A stretch of 64,000 nt of DNA, from contig OZ244040.1 of the NCBI GenBank assembly GCA_965215035.1, forward strand, positions 310,001 through 374,000, in the 5' to 3' direction. Position 1 is the first letter of the stretch, and every line of letters starts with the position of its first letter. Both the position numbers and the translations under genes were made by a program. Below, one piece after another: positions 51,722-61,092 of the stretch. The notes below the pieces were generated by a model. It saw only the letters and a list, made by a program, of their open reading frames with translations, was not told the DNA's origin and searched no databases. This DNA comes from Azophilus sp965215035. Its GTDB lineage: Bacteria; Pseudomonadota; Gammaproteobacteria; Pseudomonadales; Azotimanducaceae.

Positions 51722-54466
51722 CTATTGGCCGCGCCCGAGTTCCAGTAGCACATCGTCCATGATCTTGGGGCCGTCCGGCGCGCCGCCGCCGAAGTACCAC
51801 TGGCTCGGCTGTGGACGGAGGTCCATATACACGCCTTCTCCGGTGGTTGCCCAGGTTGTCAGGTAAATTTTCGCACCGGCCCAGTCCTCGACGCCAAGCA
51901 GCGACCCCTGGTAGAAGAGCGTAATGGTACGCTCCTGCTTGTGGGCACTAACCTGGGGGGAAACGCCGAGCTTCTCGCCCTGCCGGTTGGCATCGCTGCC
52001 GGCGGAGCGGTAGGTGTAGCTGTCCCAACCCCGGGCGAAGTGCGCTAGATCCCAGTTCAGGGGCGGCGGCATGTCGGCGTTGAGCAGGGGCAATGTGGTG
52101 GCACCGCGGCGGTGCGGCAAATCAAAGAAGGTGGTGACAGTCAGGTTGTCAAAACCGAAGGGTGGTAGCCAGGGATCGGTGATTTCCGCCATCTTCAGCC
52201 GGATCTCCAGATTTCGTCCGGCCGCCCGTGCCGATACAGACTCGATTTCGCGTTGCCTGCCGCTTTGCCGTTGTTGTGGAATCAGGTACTCGCCGGTCGG
52301 CCCGTAGGCATCGTCCGGGGCGTCCTCGACCACCGCCGTTAACTCCGGTTCGGCGACCCTTGTGATGTAGTTGAACCGCGCCGACAGTTGGTTGGTATCC
52401 TCCGCGAGTATCTGGGCATAGCCCGCCACCTCGCCTAGGTCGCGCACGGGCACGGGAACTTGCCAGCGGCCGTCGTCATCCGCAACGAATGCCCTGGCCC
52501 GGTCTAGGTTGCCGTCGAGTATCAGTTGCAGCCGTGCACCGCCCTGGCTGACCCGGCCCGTAAGGATGAAGTCGCTGGTGAATACGCCCGGCCGATCAGC
52601 GGTGGCCGAACCCGGCCGGCCAGGGTCGTCCTTGCCGGTTGCCGCACCTGGACGCACGAGCTGGTCATCGAATCCAGGCGGCCCGCCAGATTCGTCCTTC
52701 CCGTTTGCCGCACCCTCGATGACGATGTCCAGGGCTGCGACGGGCATGTTATTCGCATCCACCGGCTCGCCAGGCCGCAGCACGACGATTGCCCGGGGCG
52801 ACAGCCGCGCACTCAGCAGACCACGGCTATCGGTTGCCAATGATTGGGAAAAACGTTCCGCGAACAGGGGCTCAAGCCTGCGGCCGGGTGGCAGCCCGGC
52901 GTCCAACCCGCTCAGCAACACGCTGTGCTCCGCGCTGTTCAGCAATACCACCACAACCTCGCTGCCGTATTCGCGGCGATAGGCCAGAACGCCGGGGCCC
53001 GCCGCTTCCGAGGCCAGCACGCGCAGGTCGCCCCGGGTCAGCACCGGATGCGCGCGGCGCAGCCGGGTAAGCCGCTGGATATAGCGGTAGTCGGGGGATT
53101 CCGGGTCGAATGAACCCCCGGCGTTGCGGTGCCCGCCAGCGAACATGGCCTGGCGCGTCTCCAGCAGCCCCTGTTCCGTGCCCTGGTAGATGATCGGGAT
53201 ACCCGGAATCGTGAAGAGCAGGGCCAGCGCCTGCCGGAATGCCCGGGGGTGGCCAGTCGCCAGGAATCGGGCGGTGTCGTGATTGTCGATGAAGTTGGGG
53301 ATGATGAAGGGGTCCGGGTAGAGTTCCATGAACTTGCGCAGCCGGTAGGCGAGCAAGCGGGTCGCACCGCCCCGGGCCAGCACCTGGTTGATCTCGTGAT
53401 AGAGCGGGAAGCCCAGCATGGAGTTGGGCCCCAGGTCGTCGCCGCTGCCCAGATAGCCAAGAATCTTCCGTTCGCCGTTGTCCGCAAAGGGTGCGGAGAC
53501 CGCGAACGCTTCGCCGAAGGTAAGAAAGTGCGCCTTGCCGAGGCGGTTCGCATGGGCGTAGATGCCGTCGCTGTCGCGGAGGAAGCGGTGCCAGAACTCG
53601 TGGGGTACGAGCATGACCGCATCCATGCGAAAGCCATCGACGCCCACCGCATCCATCCAGTACTTGTATGCGTCCTTGAGCGCGTGGATCACCACCGGGT
53701 TTTCGGAGTTGAGATCAGCCACATGGCCCAGTGAATAGTGGGTTTCCTGGTGGCGGTCGGTGAAATCCTGAATGGTGGGTGTCCAGTGGTAGATGTCCGC
53801 CGCCGCATGTTCCGGATTGCGCCGGTCGACCAGGTTGAACGGATACTGGGTCGGCGCCGGTTGATGGGAATGCTCCTCTAGCAGGTAGAAGTTTTTAGCC
53901 GTATCGCTGGGGTCGTAGGTGCCGTCATAGGCGAAGAAGTTGCCGGCGTGATTGGCGATGACGTCCTGGATCAGGTACATGCCATTGCAATGCAGCCTGT
54001 GCGACAGCCGCCGGTAGTCGCGAAGCGTGCCGAAGTGAACGTCGGTCTCCTGGAAGTGGACGGGCCAATAACCGTGCCATCCCGTCGCCTGGTAGGGCGT
54101 GCTCCACCATTGGTTGGCGAGCGGCGGCGATATCCATACCGTGGTGGCCCCCAGCGACTTGATGTAGCCGACCTTGTCGGTTATTCCCCGCAGGTCGCCG
54201 CCGCTGAAGTGGCTTGCCCGGTTCGGGTCGTACTCGCCCCGCCCCTGGTCGTTGTTGCTGGGGTCGCCGTCATTGAACCGGTCGATTAACAGCATGTAGA
54301 TGATCTGGTCGCGCCATTCCGGCGATGGCACGTGCAGCAGCGGTTCCCCGTTGTCGGCGCAGGTTGCCGCAGAGTCGGGCGGCGGTGCCGATGCGGCATT
54401 GCAGCTTACCGCCAACGCCGGGGCAAGCAGCACCAAACACCAACCCGGCACGGATATCTTGCGCAT
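51722..54466 (-). CDS. Lipoprotein GH13 alpha-amylase with glucodextranase-type C-terminal domain
   Basis: 914 residues from MRKISVPGW, with GGGAGCC upstream. The signal ends in the lipobox LAVSC, so it is probably an outer-membrane lipoprotein. The GH13 barrel has DQIIYMLLIDRFNDGD, YLIQDVIANHAG, the nucleophile in VDGFRMDAVML, the acid/base in LTFGEAFAV and the third Asp in FIDNHDTARFLA. A GH13 C-terminal beta domain follows. The last 200 residues (TVTTFFDLPHRRGATTLPL to the end) match the glucodextranase-like C-terminal module. It would cut extracellular alpha-glucan for the ABC importer. Confidence 0.9.
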   Translation of the reverse strand: MRKISVPGWCLVLLAPALAVSCNAASAPPPDSAATCADNGEPLLHVPSPEWRDQIIYMLLIDRFNDGDPSNNDQGRGEYDPNRASHFSGGDLRGITDKVGYIKSLGATTVWISPPLANQWWSTPYQATGWHGYWPVHFQETDVHFGTLRDYRRLSHRLHCNGMYLIQDVIANHAGNFFAYDGTYDPSDTAKNFYLLEEHSHQPAPTQYPFNLVDRRNPEHAAADIYHWTPTIQDFTDRHQETHYSLGHVADLNSENPVVIHALKDAYKYWMDAVGVDGFRMDAVMLVPHEFWHRFLRDSDGIYAHANRLGKAHFLTFGEAFAVSAPFADNGERKILGYLGSGDDLGPNSMLGFPLYHEINQVLARGGATRLLAYRLRKFMELYPDPFIIPNFIDNHDTARFLATGHPRAFRQALALLFTIPGIPIIYQGTEQGLLETRQAMFAGGHRNAGGSFDPESPDYRYIQRLTRLRRAHPVLTRGDLRVLASEAAGPGVLAYRREYGSEVVVVLLNSAEHSVLLSGLDAGLPPGRRLEPLFAERFSQSLATDSRGLLSARLSPRAIVVLRPGEPVDANNMPVAALDIVIEGAANGKDESGGPPGFDDQLVRPGAATGKDDPGRPGSATADRPGVFTSDFILTGRVSQGGARLQLILDGNLDRARAFVADDDGRWQVPVPVRDLGEVAGYAQILAEDTNQLSARFNYITRVAEPELTAVVEDAPDDAYGPTGEYLIPQQRQSGRQREIESVSARAAGRNLEIRLKMAEITDPWLPPFGFDNLTVTTFFDLPHRRGATTLPLLNADMPPPLNWDLAHFARGWDSYTYRSAGSDANRQGEKLGVSPQVSAHKQERTITLFYQGSLLGVEDWAGAKIYLTTWATTGEGVYMDLRPQPSQWYFGGGAPDGPKIMDDVLLELGRGQ

Positions 54467-54809
54467 TTTCCAAGGCTCCCTTGAATTACTACGGGCTATG
54501 CCCGCGCCGGCCCCAAAGCCGGACGGCAACCCGACTGCATCGAATTCCATATTTGCCGACCTTGCCATGACCAAAAAATTGGGTCTTATGTAGATTGGTT
54601 GACAAGCCGCCACATGTTGGGTCTTGCGGGCCGCATAACCACTTCATGTCGTGCTCTGTCAACTGATCGACGTAGTTCCCAAAAAATTCAACGGGGCTAG
54701 TAGTTATGGGCTTGCCGCTATCAGGTAACGGCGTGCTTGTTCAGACCTTCCTAGCGTCGGTTTACAATCGTAGCTTCGGCAACGCCGCATCCATTACCAT
54801 GCCCCGATC
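54467..54809. promoter_or_regulatory. Divergent control region between amylase and PhyH/sulfatase genes
   Basis: 343 bases without a gene, separating two transcription units that diverge. AT-rich patches (GACCAAAAAATTGGGTC near 54567, an imperfect palindrome; CAAAAAATTCAACG near 54680) are the only low-GC stretches here and are good places to look for promoters and the LacI operator. At 54733-54753 GCTTGTTCAGACCTTCCTAG matches the IS5-type end at 63.7 kb. Confidence 0.45.
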
Positions 54810-55646
54810 ATGACGATTGCCTCCGCCAGCTTCATTTCCAGCCGCAATCGGGCGCTGTTCGCCCGCGAGGGCTACATGATACTGGAGCGGGTCATACCCG
54901 ACGACATGCTGCAAATGCTGCGCGAGGAGTGTGCCTATTTTATCGGCTACATGGATGCGCGCATGGATGCCGGGCTGGTATCCAGCGAAGCCCTGTCGCA
55001 GCGCCGCAAACGCTACTTCGTGAACAATCGGTACCGTTTCAGCCCGCGCCTTTGGCGGTTCATCTACAGCGACCTCATGGCCGGGGTCTGCCGGGCCACC
55101 ATCGGCGAGGATGCCTACCTTTTCAACGAGCAGTGGGTGGCCAAAGGAGCGGAACAGGGCATGAAGTTTTCCTGGCATCAGGATTCCGGCTACGTCAAGT
55201 TCATGGACCCCAATACCGACCACCCGCCCTACCTCACCTGCTGGTGCGCGCTCGACCCCGTTGATGAAAACAATGGAACCATTTACCTGATGCCGCACTC
55301 CCTGGGCGGGACGAGGGGCAGGATCATCGACCACACCAGGGACCCGCTCACCAATGACCTCATCGGCTATACCGGTGAGTGCCCGGGCATCGCCATCGAG
55401 GTGCCCGCCGGCAGCATCGTCGCCTTTTCTAGCTACAATCTGCACAGTAGCGGCACCAATACCACCCAGGCCATGCGACGTGTCTACCTGCCACAGTATG
55501 TCTCCGCCCCGGTTCGCCACTCGCGCACCGGCGAGCGGTTCAACCTTGCCGTTCCATTCATCAGGAACGGCGAGAATATCTACGACCACGGGGCCGACAC
55601 CCCGGAGAACTGGGGGGGCCTCGCGCCACCTCCGGCCGATGCCTGA
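54810..55646 (+). CDS. PhyH family 2-oxoglutarate dioxygenase
   Basis: 278 residues, intact. First His and Asp in KFSWHQDSGYVKF, distal His in SSYNLHSSGTNTT, and the 2-oxoglutarate Arg probably in MRRVYLPQYVS. N-terminal helix LFAREGYMILERVIPDDMLQ. It is a non-heme Fe(II) oxygenase whose substrate is not evident. Its last 8 bases overlap the sulfatase ATG, so the two are coupled. Confidence 0.88.
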   Translation: MTIASASFISSRNRALFAREGYMILERVIPDDMLQMLREECAYFIGYMDARMDAGLVSSEALSQRRKRYFVNNRYRFSPRLWRFIYSDLMAGVCRATIGEDAYLFNEQWVAKGAEQGMKFSWHQDSGYVKFMDPNTDHPPYLTCWCALDPVDENNGTIYLMPHSLGGTRGRIIDHTRDPLTNDLIGYTGECPGIAIEVPAGSIVAFSSYNLHSSGTNTTQAMRRVYLPQYVSAPVRHSRTGERFNLAVPFIRNGENIYDHGADTPENWGGLAPPPADA

Positions 55647-57111
55647 CCATCCGCCGCCAACCGTCGGGCAACCCCCATGCCGCCACGCATGGGCGTCGCT
55701 GCGCCGGGCGCTGCTTGCGGCGTTGCTGGTTTGCGCCGCATTGCCCGGTGCGTCGGCTTTGGCAGAACGCCCACCCAACGTGGTTCTGCTCATTGGCGAC
55801 GACCACGGCTACCCCTATTTCGGGTTCATGGGCGATGACAACGTGGTCACGCCCTCCATGGACGCCCTTGCCGCCGGCGGCGTGACCTTTTCCCACGCCC
55901 ATGTGACCGCCCCCTACTGCCGCCCGTCGCTGCGCACCATGATCACCGGCCTGCACCCCGTTCAATATGTACAGCGCGAGGCCGAGGTTTTAGAGCACCG
56001 ACGTCGCGAGGACGCAAGCTACGCCTCCCTTGCCGGCCCAGAGCGGCGTATTTGGGAGGTGACCCAGCAGGCGATGGCGATGCGCGAGTTCGATACCCTC
56101 CCAAAGCTGCTTGGCGAGGCGGGCTATGTGAGTTGGCAGGGCGGAAAGTGGTGGGAGGGCTCCCACCGCAACGGGCATTTCACCGAGGGCATGAGCGACG
56201 GCTGGGATCTGTCCGTACACGGGCAGGACCGGTTCTTCCTCGAAATGATGGGCGGGGCGGGCAACGACCTGGTTCGCGTTACCATGGAACCGGTATTCGA
56301 TTTCATCGACCGCCACCGCGACCGGCCGTTCTTCATCTGGTTCGGCCCACAGCTTCCGCATACGCCCTTCGATGCGCCCTATGAGTTCACCAAGTACTAT
56401 CGGGACCAGGATCTATCGGAATCGGCTAAGCTGTATTACAGCAACATCACCTGGTGGGATGCCGGTGTCGGCCGCCTGCTCGATCATGTGGAGAGCCGGG
56501 GCCTGCTGGACAACACGCTGTTCGTCTATCTCAGCGACAACGGCTGGGAGCAGGATGCCGACATCGAGTACCAGCGGCAGGATCCGACGCCCCTCGACAA
56601 CCTGCAGTTCGCCAATGGCGGCCTCAAGGGCAAGGGCGGGCTCTTCGACCAGTCGTTCCGCACACCGATCATCTTCTACTGGAAGGACCGTATTCGCAAT
56701 TCGTTCAACACATCGAGCCTGGTTACCTCCATGGAACTGGTGCCCACCATCCTCGATCTGGTCGGCGTGGGCGTTCCCGAGGGGTTGCCCGGCTATTCGC
56801 TGCGGCCGCTGCTGGAGGGCCGCTCTATGCCGGAGCGCAGCGCAATCGTGGGTTATACGGACAACCGGCATTCGGTGGAGGACATGATGGGCCAACCGGC
56901 AGAAGGCTATTACGTCAGAACCCATCGCTGGCATTTCCTGTGGTATGCGGATTCCGACGAAATGGCCCTGTACGACATCACCGTCGACCCCGGCGCCAAC
57001 CATGATCTGGCGGGCCAATACCCCGACCTGGTGGCCGGGTTCCTAGACCGGATAGAGGCCTGGAAGCAAGACATGGGACTGACCGGAGGGCGACTCGCGA
57101 TTCACGAATGA
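55639..57111 (+). CDS. Secreted sulfatase-family hydrolase with variant active-site motif
   Basis: 490 residues from ATG 55639. A signal peptide (LLAALLVCAALPGASALA) precedes VVLLIGDDHGYPYFGFMG (metal Asp pair). The formylglycine region is APYCRPSLRTMITGLHP: the modifiable Cys94 is present, but the canonical CxPSR has Leu at position 5 and Arg at position 6. Other landmarks are WQGGKWWEGS, PHTPFDAPYEF, TLFVYLSDNGWEQD and LKGKGGLFDQSFRTP. It is probably periplasmic. Sulfate or phosphate ester substrate unknown; it may desulfate a polysaccharide before amylase action. Confidence 0.88.
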   Translation: MPDHPPPTVGQPPCRHAWASLRRALLAALLVCAALPGASALAERPPNVVLLIGDDHGYPYFGFMGDDNVVTPSMDALAAGGVTFSHAHVTAPYCRPSLRTMITGLHPVQYVQREAEVLEHRRREDASYASLAGPERRIWEVTQQAMAMREFDTLPKLLGEAGYVSWQGGKWWEGSHRNGHFTEGMSDGWDLSVHGQDRFFLEMMGGAGNDLVRVTMEPVFDFIDRHRDRPFFIWFGPQLPHTPFDAPYEFTKYYRDQDLSESAKLYYSNITWWDAGVGRLLDHVESRGLLDNTLFVYLSDNGWEQDADIEYQRQDPTPLDNLQFANGGLKGKGGLFDQSFRTPIIFYWKDRIRNSFNTSSLVTSMELVPTILDLVGVGVPEGLPGYSLRPLLEGRSMPERSAIVGYTDNRHSVEDMMGQPAEGYYVRTHRWHFLWYADSDEMALYDITVDPGANHDLAGQYPDLVAGFLDRIEAWKQDMGLTGGRLAIHE

Positions 57112-57382
57112 TGCCCGGCGGGCACCGGCAGCAGAGCCCGCCGACCTGCCCGCCCAGCATCGATGAATACGAATGCAGCACCATTGCAGTCCGCCCCCGC
57201 CGCCATAAACTCAATCGTACGGGCTTGAAACCGCCGCATGGCTGATTGGATGCTCCGCAAGTCGGAGGCCATCACCAGGGCGGTGCCAGCGCGGTTTGTA
57301 CCCGGAACAACCTTCACCAACATGAAGGCAATCGAGAGAAAACGAACAGAATTCGCGAACCCCATGAGCGGCTTGGCGCAAT
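57112..57382. other. Intergenic region before the alpha-glucosidase
   Basis: 271 bases, no supported gene on either strand. It separates the sulfatase from the GH13 gene on the same strand and probably holds the promoter of the latter. No clear operator palindrome was found by eye. Confidence 0.45.
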
Positions 57383-59020
57383 ATGCGGGCTAGCGACTGG
57401 TGGCGCAACGCCGTCATATACCAGATCTATCCACGCAGCTTTATGGATAGCACCGGGAACGGCACCGGCGATTTGCCGGGCATCATCTGCCAGATGGACT
57501 ACATCGAGGCGCTTGGTGTCGACGCCATCTGGATCTCGCCGTTCTTCAAGTCGCCCATGAAGGACTTCGGCTACGACGTAAGCGACTACCGGCAGGTCGA
57601 CCCGCTGTTCGGCCGCCTGGAGGATTTTGACAGGCTGGTTGCCGAGGCCCACCGGCGGGGGCTAAAGGTCATCATCGACCAGGTGCTAAGCCACACATCG
57701 GATCGCCATCCCTGGTTCCTAGAGAGCCGGGAAGGCCGGCAAAACAGCAAGGCCGACTGGTACGTATGGGCCGACCCCAGGCCGGACGGCAACCCGCCCA
57801 ACAATTGGCTCTCGGTATTCGGCGGGGGGGCCTGGCAGTGGGAGCCGCGCCGGGGCCAGTACTATCTGCACAACTTTCTCTCCAGCCAGCCGGACCTCAA
57901 TTGCCATAATCCGCAAGTGCGTCAGGCGAGCCTAGATAACCTGGAGTTCTGGCTGCTCCGCGGCGTTGACGGATTTCGGCTGGACGCCGTCAACTTCTGC
58001 ATGCACGACCCGCAACTGCGCGACAACCCACCCAAGTTCCGGGGCCAGCAGGAATTCCTCAGCAGCGGTGGTGCCCGTTCGCCCTACGCCATGCAGGAGC
58101 ACCGCTACGACCATACCCATCCGGACAACTTGGAGTTCATGGAGGACATTCGCCGCCTGCTCGACCGCTATGGGGCGGTCGCCCTGGGCGAGATCGGTTC
58201 AGATTGTTCCATGGACGTCATCGGCGAATACACCCGGGGCGAGCACCGCCTGCATATGGCCTACAGCTTCGATCTGATGGGCACCGACGGCTCGGCGAAC
58301 TACATCAAGGGGACTATGGAAGCCCTGCAGCGCAAGGCCGGGGACGGTTGGTGCTGCCTCGCGATCGGCAACCACGATGTGCAGCGGGTCGCCAGCCGCT
58401 GGACCGGCAACGCGCCGCACCCGGAATCCGCCAAGCTGTTCTGCATCGTCCTGAGTTGCCTGCGCGGTGCCGTCTGCATCTACCAGGGCGATGAACTGGG
58501 GTTACCGGAGGCCGAGGTACCCCACGAATACCTCCAGGATCCCTATGGCCGTAATTTCTGGCCCGTATACAAGGGCCGGGACGGTTGCCGTACGCCGATG
58601 CCGTGGCGGCAAGACACCCCCCATGCCGGGTTTTCCAGCGCCGAGCCCTGGTTGCCCGTGGATGCGAAGCACTTCCCCCTGGCCGCCGACCGGCAGACGG
58701 GCAATCCAACGTCCGTCTACGAGTGCGTTCGGGACTTCCTGCATTTTCGCAAGGGGCAGCCGGCCCTGCTGCACGGCGATCAGAATTTTTTGCCGGTGCG
58801 GCATGACCTGCTGTCCTACGCCCGTTCCACGCCCGAGCAGACGCTGTTGCTGTGCTTCAACCTGAATGGCGAGGAGCGCCGTATCGCCCCGCACGAGCTG
58901 GGCCGGTTCAACGGCCGGCACTTGGAAAAGCTTGACGGCTACAGGGCCCCGCAGGGCACGATAGACGCCGGGGCGCTGGTTCTACCGCCGCGCTCGATGT
59001 TAATCGCGGAGGTTCGCTGA
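57383..59020 (+). CDS. GH13 alpha-glucosidase (oligo-1,6-glucosidase/trehalose hydrolase type)
   Basis: 545 residues, no signal peptide, so cytoplasmic. WWRNAVIYQIYPRSFMDS at the N-terminus; GVDAIWISPFFKSPMKDFGY; nucleophile in GVDGFRLDAVNF; acid/base in VALGEIGSD; third Asp in AIGNHDVQRVASRW. It would hydrolyse imported malto-oligosaccharides or sucrose/trehalose-like sugars. It is convergent with the lacI-type gene, overlapping by 21 bases. Confidence 0.93.
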   Translation: MRASDWWRNAVIYQIYPRSFMDSTGNGTGDLPGIICQMDYIEALGVDAIWISPFFKSPMKDFGYDVSDYRQVDPLFGRLEDFDRLVAEAHRRGLKVIIDQVLSHTSDRHPWFLESREGRQNSKADWYVWADPRPDGNPPNNWLSVFGGGAWQWEPRRGQYYLHNFLSSQPDLNCHNPQVRQASLDNLEFWLLRGVDGFRLDAVNFCMHDPQLRDNPPKFRGQQEFLSSGGARSPYAMQEHRYDHTHPDNLEFMEDIRRLLDRYGAVALGEIGSDCSMDVIGEYTRGEHRLHMAYSFDLMGTDGSANYIKGTMEALQRKAGDGWCCLAIGNHDVQRVASRWTGNAPHPESAKLFCIVLSCLRGAVCIYQGDELGLPEAEVPHEYLQDPYGRNFWPVYKGRDGCRTPMPWRQDTPHAGFSSAEPWLPVDAKHFPLAADRQTGNPTSVYECVRDFLHFRKGQPALLHGDQNFLPVRHDLLSYARSTPEQTLLLCFNLNGEERRIAPHELGRFNGRHLEKLDGYRAPQGTIDAGALVLPPRSMLIAEVR

Positions 59021-60034
59021 AGCCGGCGGCGCGCACGACTTGCGCACGATTAACTCGGGTTCAATCAGTTGGGATGCTACCGGATGCCCCCGGATCAGCC
59101 GCAGCAGTGTATCCACCATGACCTGCCCGGCCGTGGCCGTATTCTGCCGAACGGTGGTGAGTGGCGGTGAAACGTGCGTCGCGGAGGGGATGTCGTCAAA
59201 ACCGACCACGGACACCTCTGCGGGTACGCTCAGGCCCGCTTCGCGCAGGGCATGCAAGGCACCCAATGCGCTTAGATCGGTGCTGCAAAACAGGGCGCTG
59301 AATTCGGCCCCCCGGCGCAGCAATTCGCGTACGGCGAGCTGACCGCTCCGCTTGGACAGCCCGCACGATGCCCGTAATACAGGATCTGCGCACAGCCCGG
59401 CCCGTCTCAGGGCGTCGCGGTAGCCGTGGTAACGCTCCTTAAATTCCGGGCAGTCATCGGAAATGTCGCCCAGGAAGGCAATCCGCCGGTGGCCTAGTTC
59501 GAGCAGATGCCGGGCCGCGACGAGGCCGCCGCGTCGGTTGTCGCAGCCGACGAAGTGGCCGGGCTGTCCCTCTAGCACAGGCCCCCAGGTCAGGACATGG
59601 GCATTGTCGAGCAGTTCGATCTTGCGAATGTAATCCCTGTAGCCGCCGTAGCCCAGGAGAATGATGCCTTCCGCCCGGTTGCTGCGCTCGTAGTCGCCGA
59701 TCCAGTTATTGCTTAGTTGCTGGAACGAGAGCAGCACATCGTAGTTCCTCGCCGCCGCCGCCCGGGTGATGCTGGCGAGCATGGATACAAAGAACGGGTT
59801 GATGTCGGAATCCATGCCGGATTCCTCGTGTACAAGCATGGCGATGGTGCGGCTGTGCTGAGAGCGCAGGCTGCTGGCGCTGCGGTCGACCCTGTAGTTG
59901 TGTTCCCGGGCGATGCGCTGAACTCTGCGCCGGGTCTTGGCGTTCACCAGCGGGCTGTCGCGCAGGGCCCGGGACACCGTCGATTGGGAGACCCCGGCCA
60001 ACTCGGCGATTTCCAGCGATGTTACCTTGTACAT
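59000..60034 (-). CDS. LacI-family transcriptional regulator
   Basis: 344 residues. The N-terminal helix-turn-helix is SLEIAELAGVSQSTVSRALR with hinge RIAREHNYRVD. The periplasmic-binding-like sensor domain has LLELGHRRIAFLGD, CGLSKRSGQLAVRELL and VSVVGFDDIPSATHVSPPLT. It is the likely repressor of the glucan genes, responding to a sugar, by analogy with MalR/AglR regulators. Confidence 0.92.
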   Translation of the reverse strand: MYKVTSLEIAELAGVSQSTVSRALRDSPLVNAKTRRRVQRIAREHNYRVDRSASSLRSQHSRTIAMLVHEESGMDSDINPFFVSMLASITRAAAARNYDVLLSFQQLSNNWIGDYERSNRAEGIILLGYGGYRDYIRKIELLDNAHVLTWGPVLEGQPGHFVGCDNRRGGLVAARHLLELGHRRIAFLGDISDDCPEFKERYHGYRDALRRAGLCADPVLRASCGLSKRSGQLAVRELLRRGAEFSALFCSTDLSALGALHALREAGLSVPAEVSVVGFDDIPSATHVSPPLTTVRQNTATAGQVMVDTLLRLIRGHPVASQLIEPELIVRKSCAPPASANLRD

Positions 60035-60092
60035 ACCGCGGACCTATCGCCAAAGACCCGAAGGTAGCAGAATTTCGGCAAGCCGTCTTTAA

Positions 60093-60296
60093 CGTCTCGA
60101 GCCACTCGGATTGTCGGTGACCGCCGCCGCTACTCACCTCGGCGTTTCCCGACAGTCCCTGTCCGAACTGGCTAACGAGCGCACAGGCGTCTCCGTCGAC
60201 ATGGCGACCCACCTCACCAAGGCGTTCGGCTCGACGCCGGCAACTTGGCTCGGCCTGCAAATGGCCTATGATCTCTGGCTGGCCCGTGGTCGTTGA
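60093..60296 (+). pseudogene. HigA-type antitoxin, N-terminally truncated
   Basis: After an in-frame TAA the sequence reads RLEPLGLSVTAAATHLGV, SRQSLSELANERTGVSVDMA, THLTKAFGSTPATWLGLQ and MAYDLWLAR. This is the body of a HigA/VapI helix-turn-helix antitoxin without its first 15-20 residues (HPGEILREEF region). A TTG at 60111 could serve as a start. No HigB toxin is adjacent. Confidence 0.75.
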
Positions 60297-60351
60297 TATC
60301 AAGGCCAAATTGCCTTACTCTGAGTGCGTTTCCACGCACAGGTTTCACGCT

Positions 60352-60603
60352 ATGACCATAGCCCTTACAGTCACCGCCAAGGGACAGGTCACGCTTCGAA
60401 AGGAAGTGCTCCGGCACCTCGGAGTGCGGCCTGGCGACAAACTCAGTGTCGATCTCCTCAACGATCATCGCATTCAGCTACAACCGCAGTCGGGGAAGCC
60501 GGTGTCGACAATTTTTGGGATGCTGGAGCGGGCCGACACAGAGCGCCTTTCGATAGAGGAGATCGGGGAGGCCTCTGCAGCCGGATGGGCGGGTGAAGAG
60601 TGA
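60352..60603 (+). CDS. AbrB/VapB-type antitoxin
   Basis: 83 residues from MTIALTVTAKGQVTLRKEVL. The swapped-hairpin AbrB domain (GQVTLRKEVLRHLGVRPGDK, LSVDLL) binds DNA, and the C-terminal tail ERADTERLSIEEIGEASAAG would bind the toxin. It overlaps the PIN gene by 4 bases, the standard antitoxin-toxin order, and probably represses its own promoter. Confidence 0.88.
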   Translation: MTIALTVTAKGQVTLRKEVLRHLGVRPGDKLSVDLLNDHRIQLQPQSGKPVSTIFGMLERADTERLSIEEIGEASAAGWAGEE

Positions 60604-61010
60604 GAATTACTCTGGACACGAACGTGCTTCTGCGCACCGCACTTCGAGACGACACCGAACAGGCGAACGCTGCCGAGGCGCTGCTGGCGCGCGCAACGCT
60701 CCTCGCGATTCCAGTCCCGGTCTTCTGCGAGTTCTCCTGGGTGCTGAGACGCAGCTACGGTCAGACTGCCAGCCAGGTCGCAGACACGATTCAGTCTGTC
60801 TGCGCCGTCGAGACGGTGGTAACCGATAACCTTGCGGTCGATGCGGGTATCAAAGCGCTTCGGTCCGGCGGCGATTTCGCCGACGGTGCCATTGCCCAAC
60901 AGGGCGAGAGCCTTGGCGGAACGGTTCTGGCAACGTTCGACCGCCGTGCCCTGAGAACCCTGCGCCAAAGCGGCCTAGCGGCCGCCGAGCCAGCGGCTAT
61001 TAGGGACTGA
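60600..61010 (+). CDS. VapC-type PIN-domain ribonuclease toxin
   Basis: 136 residues from GTG 60600 (GTGA overlap). The PIN acidic residues are Asp6 in ITLDTNVLLRTAL, Glu in PVFCEFSWVLRR, and Asp in SGGDFADGAIA and LATFDRRAL. By family it is a Mg-dependent RNase that blocks translation when free of antitoxin. Confidence 0.88.
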   Translation: MRITLDTNVLLRTALRDDTEQANAAEALLARATLLAIPVPVFCEFSWVLRRSYGQTASQVADTIQSVCAVETVVTDNLAVDAGIKALRSGGDFADGAIAQQGESLGGTVLATFDRRALRTLRQSGLAAAEPAAIRD

Positions 61011-61092
61011 GCGACTACTTGCCGACGCCTCTTCCATGGCATTTGTTGTCGATTGTCATGATAATCAGCGGCTACACCGTTGATTGTTTTCG

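Noticed and set aside
57102..57365. 87-codon minus-strand frame between sulfatase and alpha-glucosidase
   Set aside because: No family motif, overlaps the sulfatase 3' end, and the region is better explained as a promoter interval.
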